A DNA stretch of 64,000 nt, taken from positions 91,704-155,703 of the forward strand of contig NZ_CALPCI010000004.1 in assembly GCF_943192935.1 (NCBI RefSeq), given 5' to 3'. Source of the DNA: Limosilactobacillus caecicola. GTDB taxonomy: Bacteria; Bacillota; Bacilli; Lactobacillales; Lactobacillaceae. The translations under genes were made by a program, and so were the position numbers. The notes under the pieces are model-generated. The model was not told the DNA's origin, searched no databases, and saw only the letters and a list, made by a program, of their open reading frames with translations. This document shows positions 8,826 through 16,755 of the stretch, one piece after another (within the stretch, counting starts at the first letter, position 1; the number at the start of each line of letters is the position of its first letter).

Positions 8826-10121
8826 CTAAATCAAGTGTAAGAAACCGTACAAGATCGTTGCGGTCAAACAAGCTGAGCCACCACAGATTGCTTCATACAA
8901 AATCCCTTGGGACCGTTGCTTGATATCCATATTCATGGCGTTGGCCGTGACGTGGAAGTAGTTTCCTTGAGGAAGCTGGTCGATCACAATCGCACCAGTA
9001 TGAACCATTGCGGCGGCGGCTAATGGTTGGACCCCAAAGCCGAGAATGGCCTTGGAGAATGAACCAGTGGCCAAAATAACCCCGGTTGAAGTCGAAGCCG
9101 CAGCACCAGCCATTAAAATCCCGGAAAGTGGTGCGAGGAAGACTCCCGAAATGTGGCTAACCTTAATTGCTGAAATCAGCAGTTGGGGCAAGCTCGACTC
9201 GGTAATGGTGGCCCCAATGGCCCCAGCACCAATCAAAATCATGACAACTGGTGTCATCTTCGTCATCCCAGTTTGAGCGTACGCCCGCAAATGCTTCCCC
9301 TTGTGCATTGCAAGCGCACCGACAATCGCCGCAAATGGGAGAACATAGGTCGCATCCAGGTCAATCGTACTCATCCAGTGCACATGTAAAATTTGACCAA
9401 GCGGGTTAATTAAGAGCAGGATTACAGCAATCACTGGAGTTACTAAGGATGAGCCCAATGATGGCAAATCCTTTTGTTCAATCTGCGGATTGTCGGCCAA
9501 GTCTGCTTTGACCACTGCGTCCCCCTTATGCTTAATTAACGAAGCAACGATGACGGTCACGATCAAGGCCACCACGGCAGGAATAAAGTCCGCAATCATT
9601 ACTTGACTCAGGTTCAAGCCGAAACCCTTAGCTGCCGCAATCGTGTTCGCGTTTGGTGAAATGATATTCCCTGCTTTACCACCACCAGAGAGGGCAACCA
9701 ACAAGGCTAATTTTGAAATGTGACTCCGTTCACCAACTTCAAGGGCGATCGGTGCCACGATTAACACTGCCACTGGAATAAAGACGCCGACCGCGGTAAT
9801 TACCATCGTGGCCAGTGCCAAGGCTAAAATTGCCATCCGATCACCCATTTTATTAACGATCGTCCGGGCAATGGTGTTGGCCGCCCCAGAGTCCATCATG
9901 ACCCCAGCTAAGACACCCGCAGCCAGGACCCGGACAACGGTCCCCATCACGCTTTGAGAACCCTTCACCAGGATATTGACCGTTTGCAATAAGCTGGCGC
10001 CACCAATTAAGGAACCAATAATAGCCCCAATGAATAATGAATAAACTGCGTCAACTTTACGCAGAATTAAAACAATTGCAATTGCTAACCCAATTAGGGC
10101 GCCCCACCAAGTTACAACCAC
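8826..10121 (-). CDS. GntP-family glycerate/gluconate permease
   Basis: 431-residue secondary transporter with about 12 membrane segments. GntP motifs include the glycine-rich ALSGGGKAGNIISPNANTI and ASTSTGVILATGSF. The GTG at 10121 is chosen because AAAGGAGATG lies just upstream; longer in-frame extensions have no ribosome site. It sits 12 bases before glycerate kinase, so the likely substrate is glycerate. Confidence 0.85.
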   Translation of the reverse strand: MVVTWWGALIGLAIAIVLILRKVDAVYSLFIGAIIGSLIGGASLLQTVNILVKGSQSVMGTVVRVLAAGVLAGVMMDSGAANTIARTIVNKMGDRMAILALALATMVITAVGVFIPVAVLIVAPIALEVGERSHISKLALLVALSGGGKAGNIISPNANTIAAAKGFGLNLSQVMIADFIPAVVALIVTVIVASLIKHKGDAVVKADLADNPQIEQKDLPSLGSSLVTPVIAVILLLINPLGQILHVHWMSTIDLDATYVLPFAAIVGALAMHKGKHLRAYAQTGMTKMTPVVMILIGAGAIGATITESSLPQLLISAIKVSHISGVFLAPLSGILMAGAAASTSTGVILATGSFSKAILGFGVQPLAAAAMVHTGAIVIDQLPQGNYFHVTANAMNMDIKQRSQGILYEAICGGSACLTATILYGFLHLI

Positions 10122-10154
10122 TTTTACATCTCCTTTGAATAATATCCAAGGAAT

Positions 10155-10183
10155 AGTATAAGCGGCCAAGTTTGTGAACGCAA
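10155..10183 (-). promoter_or_regulatory. Promoter of glycerate permease-kinase operon
   Basis: -35 TTGCGT (10178-10183) and -10 TATACT (10155-10160) with a 17-base spacer. TTTGTGAA occurs at 10171 and again near 10223, with a reverse copy TTCACAAA near 10329; these could be activator sites. Confidence 0.6.
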
Positions 10184-10300
10184 CAACATTAAATGAGGTG
10201 AAACGATTTAATAATGTTAATTTTGTGAATTGGTATATAGCTCATAACATCATATTTGATAATTAATCCGGCTGATTATAATCAAATTGATCCAACTTAG

Positions 10301-10314
10301 TGTAAGCGCTATAC
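10301..10314. promoter_or_regulatory. cre-like site
   Basis: TGTAAGCGCTATAC resembles the CcpA operator with two changes in the right half. It is about 120 bases upstream of the permease promoter, so its role is uncertain. Confidence 0.3.
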
Positions 10315-10341
10315 TGTGTGCAACAGTTTTCACAAACTTTT

Positions 10342-11013
10342 TTATTGGCTCATCACCCGGTGCTGCCGGCGCAAATTGAATGAATAGACCACGTTGATTA
10401 TCCCAAGGATCACAATTGCCAGCCAGATTGTTCTGATCCCCATAATCTGCTGGAGTAATGCTGAAACAATGGCTCCAACCGCAAAGGCAATCACCAATAA
10501 CATATAATTTACCGCGGCATTATATTGGTCCTTATCCTCACCAAAGAAGTAGGCACTCCAGGCAACGACTGATTTCTTCAAATTACCGGTCGTAAAGGCG
10601 TTGTTATAACCCATCCCCTGAATCTTACTAAATGACGCATTCTGCATTGCAAGACCGAACGCCAAGGCCGGTACGATGTAGTAATTAGGCACCGATTTCG
10701 GCAAAAAACCAATCACACCGCAAATGATCAAAATTGGAAACAAACAGACCACTCGCCAATAATGGGTCTTCATGTGTACGTGAAGGTAGCCCACCACACT
10801 CAAGCCGATGATAAAGGCAATAAAGGTGCTGAGCCGGTTGAGCATTCCCATCACGTTGTGATTTGCTAATGATGAGGCAAAGAAAATAATGTTCCCAGTT
10901 TGTCCCGCTGAAAGAGTGTGTCCCCGTTGGATATAGGTGTAGGCATCCACAAAGCCACCACTAAAGGTCAAGGCAATCGCGAGGCTCCGGGCTTCCGATG
11001 GTTTCCAATTCAT
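10342..11013 (-). CDS. YoaK/DUF1275 family membrane protein
   Basis: 223-residue membrane protein with about six hydrophobic segments. The DUF1275 pattern is clear: LTFSGGFVDAYTYIQRGHTLSAGQTGNII, then NASFSKIQGMGYNNAFTTGNLKK. Its function is unknown. GAAGGAG lies before the ATG. It is separated from the upstream triose-phosphate isomerase gene by a hairpin. Confidence 0.85.
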   Translation of the reverse strand: MNWKPSEARSLAIALTFSGGFVDAYTYIQRGHTLSAGQTGNIIFFASSLANHNVMGMLNRLSTFIAFIIGLSVVGYLHVHMKTHYWRVVCLFPILIICGVIGFLPKSVPNYYIVPALAFGLAMQNASFSKIQGMGYNNAFTTGNLKKSVVAWSAYFFGEDKDQYNAAVNYMLLVIAFAVGAIVSALLQQIMGIRTIWLAIVILGIINVVYSFNLRRQHRVMSQ

Positions 11014-11029
11014 AAATTCTCCTTCATAG

Positions 11030-11057
11030 TAAAATCCCTGCCTTCGTGACAGGGATT
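11030..11057 (-). terminator. Terminator of the tpi paralogue
   Basis: Stem AATCCCTG/CAGGGATT followed on the minus strand by TTTTA. The weak T run suggests partial read-through into the YoaK gene. Confidence 0.6.
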
Positions 11058-11061
11058 CAGC

Positions 11062-11829
11062 TTACTTATTTACATTGTCCTGATAATTGACCATCTTCAA
11101 AAAGTTGTCGACATCTAGGCTGGCCCGTCCAATCAGAACCCCATCAATATCTGGCTTTGCCATGATTTCATTGATGTTCTTGGGGTTTACACTGCCACCA
11201 TACAGGATCCGAATTTTATCAGCAATTTCATACGTGTACGTGTCAGCAATCATCCGCCGAATCTGCCGGCAACCTTCTTCGGCCAACGAGGTGTTGGCAT
11301 GTTGGCCAACCCCGACAGCCCAGCTCGGTTCATAGGAAATAATCACGTCACGAATTTGGTCCAGGGAAACCCCATGGAGGACGCTTTGGAGTTGTTTCAA
11401 CACGTATAGCACTTCCCCGTTCATTTCCCGTTGGACCATCGTCTCGTCCGTACAAATAATCGGTGTCAGTTTGGTCATGATGGCAGTTTCTACCTTTTGG
11501 TGCACCGCTTCATTCGTTTCGTTAAAGAGCCGTCGCCGTTCGATATGTCCCAACATCACGTGGCTCACTCCGGCCTGGCTGAGGCCACGCATACTGATTT
11601 CACCAGTAAATGGTCCAGAAAGTTGTGGTGCAGCGTTTTGGGCAACGATTCGTAAGCCGGAATCACCGGCTGCCTGTTTCATACTATATAGGGCAAAGGC
11701 TTGGCCGGCGATCCCCACCTCAACCTTGTCAGGATCAGGCAAATGATCCTTAATCGCGTTGACAAAATCGACCGACTCTTGAACCGTTTTGTGCATTTTC
11801 CAATTTGCAACAATAAAAGGCTTGCGCAT
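11062..11829 (-). CDS. Triose-phosphate isomerase paralogue (divergent)
   Basis: 255-residue TIM barrel. Classic active-site positions are kept: Asn9, Lys11, His95, Glu167 (in the signature SYEPSWAVGVG) and Cys126/Glu129. Position 96, Ser in the near-universal GHSERR motif, is Ile here (GHIERRRLF), and the C126 loop reads CTDE rather than C-V/I-G-E. Loop-6 follows as GVGQHANT. The gene stands alone, not with gap-pgk-eno, so it may be a second TPI or an isomerase for a related phosphosugar such as erythrulose phosphate. GGAGG precedes the ATG. Confidence 0.75.
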   Translation of the reverse strand: MRKPFIVANWKMHKTVQESVDFVNAIKDHLPDPDKVEVGIAGQAFALYSMKQAAGDSGLRIVAQNAAPQLSGPFTGEISMRGLSQAGVSHVMLGHIERRRLFNETNEAVHQKVETAIMTKLTPIICTDETMVQREMNGEVLYVLKQLQSVLHGVSLDQIRDVIISYEPSWAVGVGQHANTSLAEEGCRQIRRMIADTYTYEIADKIRILYGGSVNPKNINEIMAKPDIDGVLIGRASLDVDNFLKMVNYQDNVNK

Positions 11830-11947
11830 TGTGGCACCTCCGTTTAGTTTACTAATAAGTAAATTTTACACTCAATCGGCAAATTCTCAAACTGATTTCA
11901 CCAAGAAACTTGTTTGGGTGCTGGCTACGGAGGGTTAGGTCGGTCCA

Positions 11948-11976
11948 TTGACAGCATGCCAAAAACTCATTATGAT
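11948..11976 (+). promoter_or_regulatory. degV promoter
   Basis: TTGACA (11948-11953), 17-base spacer, TATGAT (11971-11976), 28 bases before the degV start. Confidence 0.75.
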
Positions 11977-12003
11977 AATCGAAAATTAATTCGAGGTTTA
12001 AAA

Positions 12004-12840
12004 ATGACAATAAGAATTGTAACTGACTCTGCAGCAAACTCGTTTGAAAAAATTATTGGTGGTGTCGAGCACGTCAACGTTCCGTTGACCATCACCGTCA
12101 ATGGACAATCCTGGTCCGATGATGAAAATTTGGATATGGATAACTTCCTACTGGCACTGAAAAACACTAAAACGAATACTTCATCGGCCTGTCCCAGCAT
12201 GGGTAGTTGGCTCACCGCGTTCGAAGGTGCCGATGAGATCTTTGTGTTAACCATCACCAGTGCCCTATCCGGCAGCTATAATTCTGCCGTCCAGGCCGCC
12301 GAAATGTACCTGACTGAGCATCCCAAAGCCCGGATCCATGTCTTTGATACTAAATCGGCCGGGCCACAAATCCGACTGCTCGCCTCGCAGCTGGCCGTCT
12401 TGATCAATCATGGCTACGACTTTGACGAGATCATTGAAATGGTCGATGAACAGATCAAACATACTGGCCTACTGTTCGTTCTCGAAGAATTGGATAACCT
12501 GGCCAATAATGGACGGGTCAGTCCCACCATTGCCAAATTAACCGGTCTGCTTAAGCTGGATATTTATGGTACCGCGAGCCCCGCCGGAGAATTAGAGATG
12601 TTGGGAAAGCTCCGTGGCGGTAAGCATATGTACAAAAAACTGGTCAAGGCCTTGGAAAAGCAGGGATATGCTGGCGGCCGGATCTTTATTGATCACGTCA
12701 ACAGTCGGGACAGTGCTGAACAGATGGCTCAGGCCATTTCAGAAGCGTTCCCGAGCTCAATCATTACCATTTCTACCTGTGGTGCCCTCTGTGCCTACTA
12801 TGCAGAAAATGGTGGTTTAATGATCGGGTTTGAAAAATAA
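12004..12840 (+). CDS. DegV-family fatty-acid-binding protein
   Basis: 278-residue protein that binds a fatty acid and in other Firmicutes delivers it to fatty acid kinase. It starts MTIRIVTDSAAN, with the DegV core VPLTITVNGQSWSDD, TSSACPSMGSWLTAF and ITSALSGSYNSAVQAA. The ATG at 12004 has GAGGT six bases upstream; the reading frame is open further upstream, but that part covers the promoter. A single-gene unit. Confidence 0.88.
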   Translation: MTIRIVTDSAANSFEKIIGGVEHVNVPLTITVNGQSWSDDENLDMDNFLLALKNTKTNTSSACPSMGSWLTAFEGADEIFVLTITSALSGSYNSAVQAAEMYLTEHPKARIHVFDTKSAGPQIRLLASQLAVLINHGYDFDEIIEMVDEQIKHTGLLFVLEELDNLANNGRVSPTIAKLTGLLKLDIYGTASPAGELEMLGKLRGGKHMYKKLVKALEKQGYAGGRIFIDHVNSRDSAEQMAQAISEAFPSSIITISTCGALCAYYAENGGLMIGFEK

Positions 12841-12851
12841 TCCGACACTTG

Positions 12852-12898
12852 ATTAGAGAAAAATTAGAAATTTTAAAATTTTACTTGTCTTCTCTAAT
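12852..12898 (+). terminator. Possible degV terminator overlapping next promoter
   Basis: ATTAGAGAA (12852-12860) pairs with TTCTCTAAT (12890-12898) around an AT-rich loop and is followed by TTTTT. The right arm overlaps the -35/spacer of the T-box promoter. Confidence 0.45.
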
Positions 12899-12913
12899 TT
12901 TTGATGATATATT
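12885..12913 (+). promoter_or_regulatory. Promoter of T-box-controlled NhaC transporter
   Basis: TTGTCT (12885-12890), 17-base spacer, TATATT (12908-12913). Confidence 0.6.
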
Positions 12914-12929
12914 AACGTCAATCAAAAAT

Positions 12930-13145
12930 TACAAGTAATCAAATCAGTAGATTACAGTCCTCAATGTTCAGAAAACTGGTGGTTGATGCAAACCAGGCAG
13001 GGGCTGTCGTCGAATTACCGCTTGTACGGATCCATTGGTACCGTTAGCAACCAATACGAGGTGGAAGGTCGCTGTGACTTTCTAGCTAGGTGGTACCGCG
13101 GTAATACGTCCTGGTTGAGCTTTGCGCTCAATCAGGACTTTTTTT
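12930..13145 (+). promoter_or_regulatory. T-box leader, probably tyrosine-responsive
   Basis: tRNA-sensing antiterminator RNA. The T-box sequence AGGTGGTACCGCG is at 13088-13100. A GTCCTG..CAGGAC terminator with seven Ts follows at 13108-13145. Stem I begins ACAAG (12931) and closes with CTTGT near 13020; the distal loop region CTGGTGGTTGATGCAAACCAG is typical. Aligning the specifier side (TCGAATTACCGCTTG) with the Met T-box of this window (GCGAAGATGGTCTTG) puts TAC (Tyr) at 13016-13018 opposite ATG. If a purine must follow the specifier, ATT (Ile) at 13014-13016 is the alternative. Confidence 0.88.
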
Positions 13146-13161
13146 ATTTGGAGGAATAATC

Positions 13162-13245
13162 ATGGAAAACAAACGATATTATTGCCACGTAACTTTGTTC
13201 AATCTGCAATCAAATCATCAACAATTTACGAGGTGGCAATCATGA
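13162..13245 (+). CDS. 27-residue leader ORF coupled to the NhaC transporter
   Basis: Short ORF after the T-box terminator with a strong GGAGGA site 7 bases upstream. It begins MENKRYYCHVTLF and ends QSWR-type residues before TGA. The stop overlaps the transporter start (ATGA at 13242-13245), and the transporter's own GAGGTGG lies inside it. Such an arrangement suggests translational coupling or a second level of control; two adjacent Tyr codons fit the proposed Tyr T-box. It could also be a chance ORF, but the ribosome site argues against that. Confidence 0.5.
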   Translation: MENKRYYCHVTLFNLQSNHQQFTRWQS

Positions 13246-14660
13246 AAAAAATCAGTTTTAACGAATCAATTACAATCTTAGTCATTATGTTAGTAATCCT
13301 CGGGGGTGGGGTCATCGGCTTTGGTCTCTCCCCACAGGTCCCAGTTTTGACCGTCATCGGCTTACTAATGGCCTGGCTGGCGTTTCGCAAAGTCTCCTGG
13401 AAGGACATCACCGATGGGATTACCGAAGGAATTTCCACAGCAATCGTGCCAATTTTTATCTTCCTGTTAATTGGGAGTCTGATTGCGGTCTGGATTAAGG
13501 CCGGGATCATTCCATCGTTGATGGTGTTGGGCTTCCACTTAATCAGTGCTAAATTCTTCGTACCATCGGTCTTCATCGTGTGTTCACTCGTTGGTTTAGC
13601 CATCGGGAGTGGCTTTACCACCGTGTCGACAGTTGGTCTCGCCCTCTTCGGAATGGGCGCCACGTTAGGGGTTAATCCCGCCCTCACTGCCGGGGCGATT
13701 ATTTCCGGGGCGGTCTTTGGTGATAAAATGTCACCACTTTCCGATTCCACTAACTTGGCTTCCGCTGTCGCTGGATCCGACCTCTTTGCCCACATTAAAA
13801 ATATGATGTGGACCACAATCCCAGCATTTATTGTTTCCCTAATCGTTTTTGCTATCTTGGGCTTTACCAATCAAGGAACTTCCATGGCAAGCATTGCCAA
13901 AACTTCTGCCGTCCTGACTAGCCACTTCAACGTTTCGTGGTGGGCCGCCTTGCCAATCATCCTCATGTTTGTCTGTGCCTGGCGGAAGGTTCCCGCAATT
14001 CCAACCCTGTTTCTCAACATTTTCGTTTCCATTGTGATGATCTTTGTCGAAACGCCACGTTTTGCCGTCAGCAAACTTGCAACATTAATCGAATCTGGCT
14101 TTGTTGCCCACACTGGTAATAAAGCCGTGGACGCCCTCCTCAGTCGGGGCGGAATCTCCAGCATGATGGGGACTGTTTCGTTAATCGTGATGACCCTGGC
14201 GCTTGGGGGAATTCTCATGCACCAAGGAATCATCGAAAGTGCCATGAAGCCGCTAATTGACCGGCTCCAAAAACCAGGACGTCTCGTCACCGCCACTATC
14301 CTGGCCGGTATTGGTGTCAACCTCTTCGTTGGTGAACAATACCTCTCAGTCATCCTGCCCGGGAATGCTTTCCGTCCAGCATTCAAGCGGATTGGTCTTT
14401 CCCCACTCGCCCTTAGTCGGGTTCTGGAAGACGGCGGCAGTGTAATCAACTACCTGATTCCATGGGGTGTTGCGGGTTCGTTCGTTGCTTCGACGTTGGG
14501 TGTGCCTGTCCTCCACTTTCTCCCGTTCACCCTCTTTAGCCTGCTTTCCCCAATCTTCTCGATTCTGAGCGGCTTCACTGGTGTTGGCTTAAAGTGGGCT
14601 GACGGCCGCCAACATGGTCGGACCGTTAAGGATTCTACAGAAAAAGCCGTCTTAGACTAG
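13242..14660 (+). CDS. NhaC-family transporter, predicted amino-acid (tyrosine) permease
   Basis: 472-residue carrier of the NhaC/Na+:H+ antiporter superfamily with about 12 membrane segments. Family motifs include IGSGFTTVSTVGLALFGMGATLG, ISGAVFGDKMSPLSDSTNLA and LFVGEQYLSVILPG. NhaC-type proteins under T-boxes in lactobacilli are known to be amino-acid transporters rather than sodium exchangers; the Tyr-type specifier in its leader suggests tyrosine. The ATG at 13242 is preceded by GAGGTGG and overlaps the leader ORF stop. Confidence 0.82.
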   Translation: MKKISFNESITILVIMLVILGGGVIGFGLSPQVPVLTVIGLLMAWLAFRKVSWKDITDGITEGISTAIVPIFIFLLIGSLIAVWIKAGIIPSLMVLGFHLISAKFFVPSVFIVCSLVGLAIGSGFTTVSTVGLALFGMGATLGVNPALTAGAIISGAVFGDKMSPLSDSTNLASAVAGSDLFAHIKNMMWTTIPAFIVSLIVFAILGFTNQGTSMASIAKTSAVLTSHFNVSWWAALPIILMFVCAWRKVPAIPTLFLNIFVSIVMIFVETPRFAVSKLATLIESGFVAHTGNKAVDALLSRGGISSMMGTVSLIVMTLALGGILMHQGIIESAMKPLIDRLQKPGRLVTATILAGIGVNLFVGEQYLSVILPGNAFRPAFKRIGLSPLALSRVLEDGGSVINYLIPWGVAGSFVASTLGVPVLHFLPFTLFSLLSPIFSILSGFTGVGLKWADGRQHGRTVKDSTEKAVLD

Positions 14661-14675
14661 CCTTAAAAACTAAAC

Positions 14676-14711
14676 TCGCCCTTACTGGAACATCAGTAAG
14701 GGCGAATTTTT
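14676..14711 (+). terminator. Terminator of the NhaC transporter
   Basis: 12-bp stem TCGCCCTTACTG/CAGTAAGGGCGA, loop GAACAT, then ATTTTTAATT. Confidence 0.9.
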
Positions 14712-14755
14712 AATTACAATTATCTCACAGCCTTTAACATCATCATTCTAATAAT

Positions 14756-15931
14756 TTAAACGTATTGATGACGTTCGGACAACACACCAAAGATGGTGAA
14801 AAGGATTGCGACGACAATCAATACCACAATACTTGCGGTCCACTGATGGGTTTGCGTATTGAGGTTTCCCGTAATGATCGGGCCAGTTGCCGCAATTAAA
14901 TAACCCACTGATTGTACCATTCCCGAAAGTTTTCGGGTAGCAGTTGGCGTTGTAGTTTTCAGACTAAACAGGGTCATGACCAACACAAAAGCCCCGGTAG
15001 AACCCGCTCCAGACAAGAAGGCAATGATCGTAAAGTAACCAAACGACTTTACCGGGAATAGCATCATTATTGCCCCGATCAAAGAAGCAATCCCCGTCCC
15101 CAGCACCAGGGGTTGGCGATTCGTCAGCTTAGTGGCGAGGACCGGAACCAGGAAGGCAAATGGAATGGCAAACAGCTGGAACAAACCTGCTACGAGACTC
15201 GCTTGGTCACCACTCAAGCCGGCATCCATGGCGATTGTTGGCAACCAGGCCACCACGCTATAGAAAACAAAGCATTGGAAAGCAAAGAATAAAAGTAGCA
15301 ACCAAGCATTTTTGTTCGTCCACATATTAACGTTATCATTTGAAGCCTCTGGAGTACCTTGTCCTTGGTCCCGTTGATTGTATTTAAGATTGGGCAACCA
15401 ACAAACTATGGTTACCAAGGCAACTAAACTAATGATAATGACTGCCGTTTGCCAGCTGCTCAGATGGGAAATTGGTGTGATCGCATATGCACCAATTGCA
15501 GAAAAGGCCGCCATCGATGTGTTGTAAACCCCCGTCATTGACCCCACCTTGTCGGGGTACTTATCAGAAATAATTGCTGGTAACAAGACGTTGATGCAGG
15601 TAATGGCCACACCGACTAGAACGGTCCCCACCATTAACATACTAAAATCAATGATTCGTAAGTAGGAACCAACGACCATGATAACTAGCGCGATCGTAAT
15701 CGTGATTTCATTACCAATCCGTTGGGCAGTATTAGAAACTACTGAAGAAAGTAAGCCAAAACAGATTAAAGGAATCGTGGTGAGAATTCCCAGACTAGTT
15801 GGGGCAACATGAAAAGTGGCCGCAATTTCGTTAATGACCGATGGGATGGAAGTAATTGGCATCCGCATGCACGCACCCAATAAAATTAGCCCCACAATGA
15901 GGAAGGGACTATGTTGTTTGATTTTATTCAT
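14756..15931 (-). CDS. MFS transporter, CynX/NimT-like
   Basis: 391-residue, 12-segment major facilitator. The start LILLGACMRMPITSIPSVINEIAATFHV and the central GVAITCINVLLPAIISDKYPDKVGSMTGVYN match the CynX/NimT group (cyanate, nitroimidazole or nitrate-like anions in other bacteria). The real substrate is unknown. AAAGGA sits 13 bases before the ATG, which is long. Monocistronic. Confidence 0.82.
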   Translation of the reverse strand: MNKIKQHSPFLIVGLILLGACMRMPITSIPSVINEIAATFHVAPTSLGILTTIPLICFGLLSSVVSNTAQRIGNEITITIALVIMVVGSYLRIIDFSMLMVGTVLVGVAITCINVLLPAIISDKYPDKVGSMTGVYNTSMAAFSAIGAYAITPISHLSSWQTAVIIISLVALVTIVCWLPNLKYNQRDQGQGTPEASNDNVNMWTNKNAWLLLLFFAFQCFVFYSVVAWLPTIAMDAGLSGDQASLVAGLFQLFAIPFAFLVPVLATKLTNRQPLVLGTGIASLIGAIMMLFPVKSFGYFTIIAFLSGAGSTGAFVLVMTLFSLKTTTPTATRKLSGMVQSVGYLIAATGPIITGNLNTQTHQWTASIVVLIVVAILFTIFGVLSERHQYV

Positions 15932-16026
15932 TTCAATAACGCGATCCTTTCATTAAATATTGCGTCATTCCATTATATCATATTAGTTAATTTATATCCC
16001 GCCACTCATTTGGGAAGCTAGGTATT

Positions 16027-16053
16027 AAAAAAGTCCCGGCCCAACGGGACCAG
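16027..16053 (-). terminator. Terminator of the cytochrome-b5-like gene
   Basis: GTCCCG/CGGGAC stem followed by TTTTTT on the minus strand. Confidence 0.85.
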
Positions 16054-16069
16054 AACCTTTCATGAATTA

Positions 16070-16312
16070 TTAATCTGCTAATTTACCAACCACCGGAAGG
16101 CCACTCAAGACTTTATCACCGTGTGGAGACTTGTTGAGTAAGACCTCGGTGAGGTCTTGACCGGCAACGTTGCCGTGGTGCTTGCCACCTTGCCAAGCTG
16201 CCTTTCCGGTGACGTCATAAACCGTACCAGAAACCGCAACGTAAGCTGGTTGACCATTTTCACCATTAAATTTGGCGAGTTCCGCATGAGTAAAGATTTT
16301 TTCAGTCATCAT
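16070..16312 (-). CDS. Cytochrome b5-like heme/steroid-binding domain protein
   Basis: 80-residue single-domain protein. FTHAELAKFNG, PAYVAVSGTVYDVTGKAAWQGGKHHGNVAGQDLTEVL follows the compact bacterial cytochrome-b5-like domain order; the HHGN region would hold the heme-side histidine. Electron carrier or ligand-binding role is unknown. GGAGG precedes two ATGs (16312, 16309); the second has better spacing. Confidence 0.8.
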   Translation of the reverse strand: MMTEKIFTHAELAKFNGENGQPAYVAVSGTVYDVTGKAAWQGGKHHGNVAGQDLTEVLLNKSPHGDKVLSGLPVVGKLAD

Positions 16313-16379
16313 GAAACCTCCTTAATTTTGAATGGGTCATCATTATAAATGGACTTCCCCACTTTTTCAAATTTCTAGC

Positions 16380-16408
16380 TTGACATCTCAAATTGAGCAT
16401 TATATTAT
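16380..16408 (+). promoter_or_regulatory. Promoter of the Met T-box operon
   Basis: TTGACA (16380-16385), 17-base spacer, TATTAT (16403-16408); TATAAT at 16406-16411 overlaps. Confidence 0.7.
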
Positions 16409-16435
16409 AATGACAATTAAATTAGAAAACACTTA

Positions 16436-16708
16436 GAAAAAGATGAGTAGCGTTTCAACGTTTTTACAGAGAACCTGGTTGCTGAGAACAGGAACTACGA
16501 AGATTCGCGAAGATGGTCTTGGAGTAAGACAAGGTGTGAGCTAGCTTTAGTAAGCACTGCGCGGTTGACACTCGATACTGTGTCTAAGTTTACCAATTGG
16601 TGAACTTATCGAGGGTATGGCCGTGAGGCGGTACCAAATTAGGGTGGTAACACGTTAGCAAACGTCCCTAGAAACGGTAGTAATACTGTTTCTAGGGACG
16701 TTTTTTAT
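16436..16708 (+). promoter_or_regulatory. Methionine T-box leader
   Basis: Long T-box RNA. AGTA of the specifier loop is at about 16446 and the distal ACCTGGTTGCTGAGAACAGG at 16474-16492. The specifier ATG (Met) is at 16513-16515 within GCGAAGATGGTC. The T-box sequence AGGGTGGTAACACG is at 16641-16654. The terminator stem AACGTCCCTAGAAAC (16661-16675) / GTTTCTAGGGACGTT (16688-16702) is followed by Ts. Uncharged tRNA-Met would switch on the three downstream genes. Confidence 0.92.
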
Positions 16709-16755
16709 TTGCCCCACCCCATCACTCATCGCTTTATGAAGGGAAGGATCGTTTT

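Noticed and set aside
11914..12003. Upstream extension of DegV
   Set aside because: It covers the TTGACA/TATGAT promoter; the ATG at 12004 has the ribosome site and the conserved start.
13226..13870. Long minus-strand frames opposite the NhaC transporter (also 13871-14449)
   Set aside because: They mirror the codon bias of the transporter, have no ribosome sites and no recognisable domain.
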